This document shows, one piece after another, positions 59,519 through 64,000 of a DNA stretch of 64,000 nucleotides; within the stretch, counting starts at the first letter, position 1, and every line of letters starts with the position of its first letter. Under the pieces are notes generated by a model that was not told where the DNA came from, did not search any database, and saw only the letters and a list, made by a program, of their open reading frames with translations. This stretch comes from an uncultured Verrucomicrobia subdivision 3 bacterium (GTDB taxonomy: Bacteria; Verrucomicrobiota; Verrucomicrobiia; Limisphaerales; UBA11358). Made by a program: the position numbers and the translations under genes. The stretch covers positions 1-64,000 of the forward strand of contig CAIRJF010000029.1 in assembly GCA_903878805.1 (NCBI GenBank), written 5' to 3'.

Positions 59519-60229
59519 ATGAAATTCATTTGTATTTTGACTTTGGCACTAACTCTGGGATTGCTGAATGTCCACGCGAACGAAAACACCCTGAGCGATG
59601 CGGAAAAGGCGGCGGGCTGGCAGTTGCTTTTTGACGGCAATTCATTTGCCGGCTGGCACAATTTCAAAAAAGATGGCGTGCGCCCGGGCTGGCAGATCAA
59701 AGACGGTGCGCTCGTTTGCGCCGACCCGCATAACGCTGGCGACATCGTGACCTCCAATCAATTTCAATGGTTTGAACTGCAACTCGACTACAATATTTCG
59801 GAGGCTGGCAACAGCGGCATCATGTTTCACGTCACGGATGCGGGCGATCGGGTGTGGGCGACCGGCCCCGAATTTCAATTGGAAGACAACGTCAAAGCCA
59901 CCGACCATCAGCGTTGTGGCTGGCTCTACGCGCTCTATCAACCGCCGCTGGATCCCGCGACTGGTAAAATTCTTGACGCGACCAAACCCGTCGGCGAATG
60001 GAATCATGTCCGCCTGCTCATCACGCGCGAAAAATGCGAGCATGAAATCAATGGCGTGAAATATTTTGAATACGTCCTTGGCAGCGATGACTTCAATGCC
60101 CGCGTTGCGAAAAGCAAGTTCGGCAAAATGCCATTCTTCGCCAAGTCCGACAAGGGTTTCATCGCGCTGCAAGGTGACCACGGCAGCGTTTCCTTCCGCA
60201 ATATCAAAATCCGTTCCATCGCAGAGTAA
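59519..60229 (+). CDS. DUF1080 (3-keto-disaccharide hydrolase) domain secreted protein
   Basis: 236 residues with signal peptide (KFICILTLALTLGLLNVHAN). LLFDGNSFAGWHNFKKDG, RPGWQIKDGALVCADPHNAG, WFELQLDYNISEAGNSGIMF, EFQLEDNV and PVGEWNHVRLLITREKCEHE are characteristic of DUF1080/3-keto-glycoside hydrolases, jelly-roll proteins common in Verrucomicrobiota and Planctomycetota. Probably cleaves 3-keto glycosides outside or in the periplasm. Convergent with the ferritin-like/ATP-grasp gene, six bases apart. Confidence 0.9.
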   Translation: MKFICILTLALTLGLLNVHANENTLSDAEKAAGWQLLFDGNSFAGWHNFKKDGVRPGWQIKDGALVCADPHNAGDIVTSNQFQWFELQLDYNISEAGNSGIMFHVTDAGDRVWATGPEFQLEDNVKATDHQRCGWLYALYQPPLDPATGKILDATKPVGEWNHVRLLITREKCEHEINGVKYFEYVLGSDDFNARVAKSKFGKMPFFAKSDKGFIALQGDHGSVSFRNIKIRSIAE

Positions 60230-60234
60230 TATTT

Positions 60235-62331
60235 TCAGGCGCGAATTTCCGGCGCGCGGCGGCTGACTTGAAACACCGCGAGACAAACTTGCGCCGTCGC
60301 CGGATCATTCAAACAAAGTGCGCCTTCGCGGATGCGCGGCAGCGGCTCGCCTTCGAGTTGCAGCGGGAATTTTTCCGCTAACATTTGCGCGTAAGCCGGA
60401 AAATTTTCAAAACCTTCCGCCCGCAACTGCGCCGCGTTCACGAGTCGGAACGAGCCGAAACTATTTTGAAAAGTTTGCCGCATCAATTCCACCAGCACGC
60501 GGCCCATCGTGTAACGCGGATTGATTTCGACGACAGGTTTCAATTTGACCGTGCCGTTTTCAGCGCGATAAACAAAGGCGTCAATGCCGATTGGTCCGGT
60601 GAAATCGATTTTTCGTAATTCAATTTCAAGCGCCGCAAAAACTTCGCCGTAAAATTCTAGCAACCGGTTGGAAATGTCCGCCGGTTCGCGAAATAGTGAA
60701 ACAATTTTGGCCGGAATTCGTTTGTGGTGATGCGATTCGGCAAAGTTGGCGACGAATTGGCCACGCGCGTCGCACTGCAAGCCAGTGTAACCGCACAGTT
60801 TCAAACCATTCGCCGTCATTTCGAGTTGGGCAGAAAAATCCAGATCGCGTTCCAACCACGGCTCGACGACCAATTCGCGATTTTGCGCGAACTTATTTTC
60901 CAGCCAGCGGAGTTGTGGTGGCAAAATTTCCGGTTCAAACAGCCGCATCGCGTTACTGCCGGCGACGCCGAAGGCTTCCTTCACGACGATTTTGTGATGG
61001 CCGCGCGCACGGATTTTGGCAATCGCGGCGAATGCTTCTTCAACTGAATTTACCGCCACGCCGACTTCGTTTTCACCGCAAAGCCAAACTTGTTCCTGCA
61101 ATTTTGACGAGATGATTTGCCGCAGAAAATTGGCGCTCCAGGTTTTGGAATAAAGTTGAGCAATTTTTGGGTTGAATCGTTTTTCGTCCGCGCGTTTTTC
61201 GCCGGTGACACTGGCGAATATGGGTTTTAATAATTCATAGCTGTCCGGTCCCCACGCCCACGGACGCAGGCTGCCGAGTTTGCGATTTTTTAAATCGCCG
61301 ACATTTTTTGTTTCCACAAATTCCGGCAACGGAAAACCGGCGGACTTGACGCGGCTCAAAAATTCGACGGATGGTTTTTGACTCGTCAGCACGATGTCAT
61401 CTTGCCGACATAAAAACTGCGGCAGATTTTCTAAATCGCGCGCGAGCTGTGCCTGATGTTTGGTGGGATTAAAAGTTTTGCCCTCGGCGATGCGACCTTC
61501 GGCGAATGGATTGAAAATAAAAACGCTCGGTGTGCGGCCTTTGGATTGCGAATAGACATTGATTTCGGCGATGAATTGCGCGTCGAATCCGGCGGCACGG
61601 CGACCTTCGACGTTCAGCGAAAAGCCTTTGGCCCGCTGCGGCGAGAGCGGAAATTTCAGCACGCGGCAGAAAGCGTCCCAGTCGTTTTCGCCCGGATTTT
61701 TCCAGCGGCGAAACCATTTCAAGCCGTAGGCGACATGACCAATTTCATCGCGATAAATTTTTCCGAGCAGATCGGAAGTCTCATTATCGCCAATGTTGGC
61801 AAAGCTTTTCGCGAAATGGCCGGCAAAGTCGAGATTTGCCTGCTCGAACGTCAGGCACAAGCTGGAGACGTAATCAATCGGATGTTCCATCGGCGAGACG
61901 CAACGCCAAAAGTAGCCGCTGACGGGCAGTTCGCCGAATTCGATGCCGCAACTTTTCATGCGCTCGATGTAGAGGCGCGTGTGTTCCTGCTCGTCCTTGA
62001 GTGTGCGAAAAACGCCCTGGCGAAAGGCGGCAGGTGCATCGGGAAATTTCAACAGCACGAGCGCCATGAGTTCGGTGGCGAGGAGTTCGTGGTTGCCGAA
62101 AAAATGGAGCAGCTTGCCGCGCTCGGATTTTTTTTCGAGCTGGTGTAGGCCAGGAAATTCGCTTTTGCCGGCGGCGTGCGGTTTGAAAATCAAATTTGCC
62201 GGGCGGCTGGGCGCGTCCGGCGTGACGAGCGCGATGCCGGGACGTTCGTCGGTAATGGAATCGGGCGCGCGAAGTTTTTCTTCGAGCGAGGTGGCGAACA
62301 AAACTTGTTCGGCAAATTCACGGAGTTCCAT
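60235..62331 (-). CDS. DUF455 ferritin-like domain fused to ATP-grasp domain
   Basis: 698 residues. N-terminal half (residues 1-290) is DUF455, related to MiaE-type ferritin-like hydroxylases: GNHELLATELMALVLLKF, TLKDEQEHTRLYIERM, SLCLTFEQANLDFAGHF, YRDEIGHVAYGLKWFRRW, giving the repeated Glu/His ligands of a diiron site. The C-terminal half (about 330-690) is ATP-grasp-like: GHHKIVVKEAFGVAGSNAMR, RELVVEPWLERDLDFSAQLE, and VVEINPRYTMGRVLVELMRQ with the Mg-binding Glu-x-Asn. I know of no described activity for the pair; ATP-driven ligation plus diiron oxidation of the product is one reading. No signal peptide. Flanked by a DUF1080 gene and a sugar transporter. Confidence 0.8.
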   Translation of the reverse strand: MELREFAEQVLFATSLEEKLRAPDSITDERPGIALVTPDAPSRPANLIFKPHAAGKSEFPGLHQLEKKSERGKLLHFFGNHELLATELMALVLLKFPDAPAAFRQGVFRTLKDEQEHTRLYIERMKSCGIEFGELPVSGYFWRCVSPMEHPIDYVSSLCLTFEQANLDFAGHFAKSFANIGDNETSDLLGKIYRDEIGHVAYGLKWFRRWKNPGENDWDAFCRVLKFPLSPQRAKGFSLNVEGRRAAGFDAQFIAEINVYSQSKGRTPSVFIFNPFAEGRIAEGKTFNPTKHQAQLARDLENLPQFLCRQDDIVLTSQKPSVEFLSRVKSAGFPLPEFVETKNVGDLKNRKLGSLRPWAWGPDSYELLKPIFASVTGEKRADEKRFNPKIAQLYSKTWSANFLRQIISSKLQEQVWLCGENEVGVAVNSVEEAFAAIAKIRARGHHKIVVKEAFGVAGSNAMRLFEPEILPPQLRWLENKFAQNRELVVEPWLERDLDFSAQLEMTANGLKLCGYTGLQCDARGQFVANFAESHHHKRIPAKIVSLFREPADISNRLLEFYGEVFAALEIELRKIDFTGPIGIDAFVYRAENGTVKLKPVVEINPRYTMGRVLVELMRQTFQNSFGSFRLVNAAQLRAEGFENFPAYAQMLAEKFPLQLEGEPLPRIREGALCLNDPATAQVCLAVFQVSRRAPEIRA

Positions 62332-62363
62332 CTCACCAGTGCTATCAATTGTGGAGTCCGCTG

Positions 62364-62404
62364 AAAATATAAAACGGCGGCGGGAATGTGAATTCGCGCC
62401 GCCG
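62364..62404 (-). terminator. Rho-independent terminator of the MFS gene
   Basis: CGGCGGCG (62375-62382) and CGCCGCCG (62397-62404) form an 8-bp GC stem with a 14-base loop. On the minus strand the stem is followed by TTTTATATTTT. It lies 20 bases after the transporter stop and before the DUF455-ATP-grasp start. Confidence 0.65.
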
Positions 62405-62423
62405 AAGTGAAGGCGAAATTATT

Positions 62424-63893
62424 TCAAGCAGCATCTTTGGCTTCCAGCCTCTGCCAGACGAGGCCGTAGAGGGCGATGAGGACGAAGCACACGAGCGGCA
62501 CGACGAAGCCGGCACGCATCGAGCTGGTATCTGCGAGGTGACCCATGAACGGTGCGGCGATAGCGCCGCCAACGATAGACATGACAATCATCGATGAACC
62601 CAGCTTGGTGTAGTCTCCGAGGCCGCGGATGCCGAGTGCGAAAATGGTCGGGAACATCACAGACATGAAGAAGAACGTGCCAAACATCGCATACAGACCG
62701 AGCTTGCCGCCGCCCATGCAGATGGCCGTGAGCGCGATATTGATGGCCGCGTAGGCTGCGAGAACAAAATGCGGTTTGAACTGGCTGATGATGAAGCTGC
62801 CGCACAGACGCCCGGACATGAACAGCACGAAACCAATGGCACCAAGCCAGTGCGCCGCCTGCAATTTGGTTACGCCAGGATCGTTTTCCAAAATGTAGTT
62901 CACGCAGAAACTGAAAATGCCCGTTTGCGCCGCGACGTAAAGGAACTGTGTGCCGATGCCGAGCGTGAAATGTTTGCGCCGGAACAAATCCCAATTTTTG
63001 GAGACCAACAGGAATCCGCCGATGTAAGCGGCCACGAGCAGACCGTATTTGGCCGGGTCAAACAACGCCGCCGGCATGTTTAGCAGCGCCCAGATCAGGC
63101 CCAAAATCGGTGCGATGAAGAAATAGAGCAGACCGCAGACAATCGCCAAACTAACGGCAATGCCCGCCAGTTGACCGCCGGAAGGCTTGAGGGAATTTTT
63201 CTGCTCGGCGGATTTTTTACTTTCGTCCTCGGCGTGCAAATCCGGCACTTTGGACACGGCGAAGATGACCAGCAAGATGGCTACAAAGATGCCGATGCCC
63301 AGATAGGGCGTGGACAAACCGGCATTGGCATTCGCACCCTCGCCGCTGCCGAAGACGAATTGTCCGCCGACAATCGGGCCGAGAATCCAGCCGCCGCCGT
63401 TGATGGTCTGGGCGATGTTGATGCGCGTCGCGCCATGCTCCGGCGCGCCTAGCACCGTGGTGTAAGGATTGGCGATGGTTTCCAAACAGGTCATGCCCGC
63501 CGCGATGACGAACAAGCCAAGCAGAAACGCCCAGTATTGACCGATGCCGACGGCGGGAATAAACCAGAACGCGCCCGCTGCAATGAGTGACAAACCGACC
63601 AGGATGCCGCCCTTATAACCAAACTTCCGCGCGATGAGCCCGGCGGGAATCGCCATCAGGAAGTAAGCGAGATAGTTGGCCGATTGCACGAGGCCGGACT
63701 GCTGCTTGTTGATGTGCAGTGAATCCTGAAAATGTTTATTCAGAATGTCGATCATCCCGTTGCAAAAGCCCCAGAGCAGAAACAATGAGGTGACTAACGC
63801 AAAGGTGACGAAGAGGTTCTGGCCGTCGGCCGTTTTGAAAAGCCCGCCGCCCGAGGTGCCCGATGATTTTGGAGATTGAACTGGTGTAATCAT
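62424..63893 (-). CDS. FucP-type sugar:proton MFS transporter
   Basis: 489 residues, twelve helices. N-terminal FALVTSLFLLWGFCNGMIDI, LNKHFQDSLHINKQQSGLVQ, ANYLAYFLMAIPAGLIARKF, and ETIANPYTTVLG follow the L-fucose/glucose/galactose permease pattern (FucP, GluP). The middle loop is charged (VPDLHAEDESKKSAEQKNSL). Probably imports a monosaccharide released by extracellular hydrolases such as those in this region. Not operonic with the DUF455 gene because of the terminator. Confidence 0.92.
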   Translation of the reverse strand: MITPVQSPKSSGTSGGGLFKTADGQNLFVTFALVTSLFLLWGFCNGMIDILNKHFQDSLHINKQQSGLVQSANYLAYFLMAIPAGLIARKFGYKGGILVGLSLIAAGAFWFIPAVGIGQYWAFLLGLFVIAAGMTCLETIANPYTTVLGAPEHGATRINIAQTINGGGWILGPIVGGQFVFGSGEGANANAGLSTPYLGIGIFVAILLVIFAVSKVPDLHAEDESKKSAEQKNSLKPSGGQLAGIAVSLAIVCGLLYFFIAPILGLIWALLNMPAALFDPAKYGLLVAAYIGGFLLVSKNWDLFRRKHFTLGIGTQFLYVAAQTGIFSFCVNYILENDPGVTKLQAAHWLGAIGFVLFMSGRLCGSFIISQFKPHFVLAAYAAINIALTAICMGGGKLGLYAMFGTFFFMSVMFPTIFALGIRGLGDYTKLGSSMIVMSIVGGAIAAPFMGHLADTSSMRAGFVVPLVCFVLIALYGLVWQRLEAKDAA

Positions 63894-64000
63894 GTTTTTG
63901 GAAGTGCTTTGTTCGAAAAGAGTCTTTAGAAATGTTTCCCTGGGTCAAGTTTCAATTGTGCCCGAACAATTCACTTTGTTTTCACCCGGCTTAAATTTGC

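Overview
This window looks like a chromosomal segment of a Verrucomicrobiota bacterium, most likely from the Pedosphaerae/Limisphaerales (subdivision 3) side. This is an inference from gene content and style; no rRNA gene is present. Support: outer-membrane genes (lpxA, an LptF/LptG-type permease, a SurA-like chaperone), DUF1080 and GH39-like secreted sugar enzymes, a two-gene ebo remnant, a 13-gene complex I cluster, and palindromic repeats that sit in intergenic spaces and also in frame inside genes. Most core genes are GC-rich. Several short hypothetical genes and mnmG are visibly AT-rich. No gap between genes exceeds 300 bases.

Layout. 1-3.4 kb (minus): a carB encoding only the N-terminal half of carbamoyl-phosphate synthase, followed by unrelated genes, and ruvB. 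3.5-8.6 kb (plus): a divergent membrane pyrophosphatase followed by eboD-like and eboF-like genes. 8.6-16.5 kb: a frameshifted PD-(D/E)XK-type gene, a duplicated U32-family protein (minus), lpxA, two GYF_2 proteins, a DUF2752 protein and mnmG. 16.5-20.6 kb: pdxA-surA plus a 58-residue membrane protein (minus), an HTH-MBL fusion, a broken small gene and a RelBE-type toxin-antitoxin pair. 20.7-28.2 kb: type II pyrophosphatase with CBS domains, lipid kinase, a membrane-bound GrpE-like protein, radC, an ECF sigma operon with a Spy/CpxP-like protein, and two tandem thymidylate-kinase-like genes.

28.5-43.4 kb: nuoB-C-D-E-F-G-H-I-J-K-L-M-N, coding a proton-pumping NADH:quinone oxidoreductase. nuoA is not in front of nuoB. 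The cluster is interrupted by three unrelated AT-rich genes, two palindromic repeats and a tRNA-Gln gene on the opposite strand. 43.4-51.7 kb: pyruvate kinase, ferredoxin, OsmC, RsgA, a probable HxlR-linked redox/stress group (SRPBCC, DoxX, quinone reductase fused to a YCII-like domain, SDR), and ubiD. 51.9-56.9 kb: a truncated cupin gene, tRNA-Lys, an LPS permease, a GAF-GAF histidine kinase and comM. 57-64 kb: a sugar-use block with GH39-like hydrolase, 6-phosphogluconolactonase, DUF1080 protein and FucP-type transporter, together with an unusual ferritin-like (DUF455) / ATP-grasp fusion.

Most noteworthy: (1) at least three palindromes, plus short tandem repeats, lying in frame inside genes; (2) the DUF455-ATP-grasp fusion; (3) the split carB; (4) the antisense tRNA and foreign genes inside the nuo cluster; (5) a membrane-anchored GrpE-like protein; (6) the AT-rich mnmG. 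No CRISPR array, prophage or insertion sequence was recognised. Two frameshifted genes could be true pseudogenes or assembly errors.
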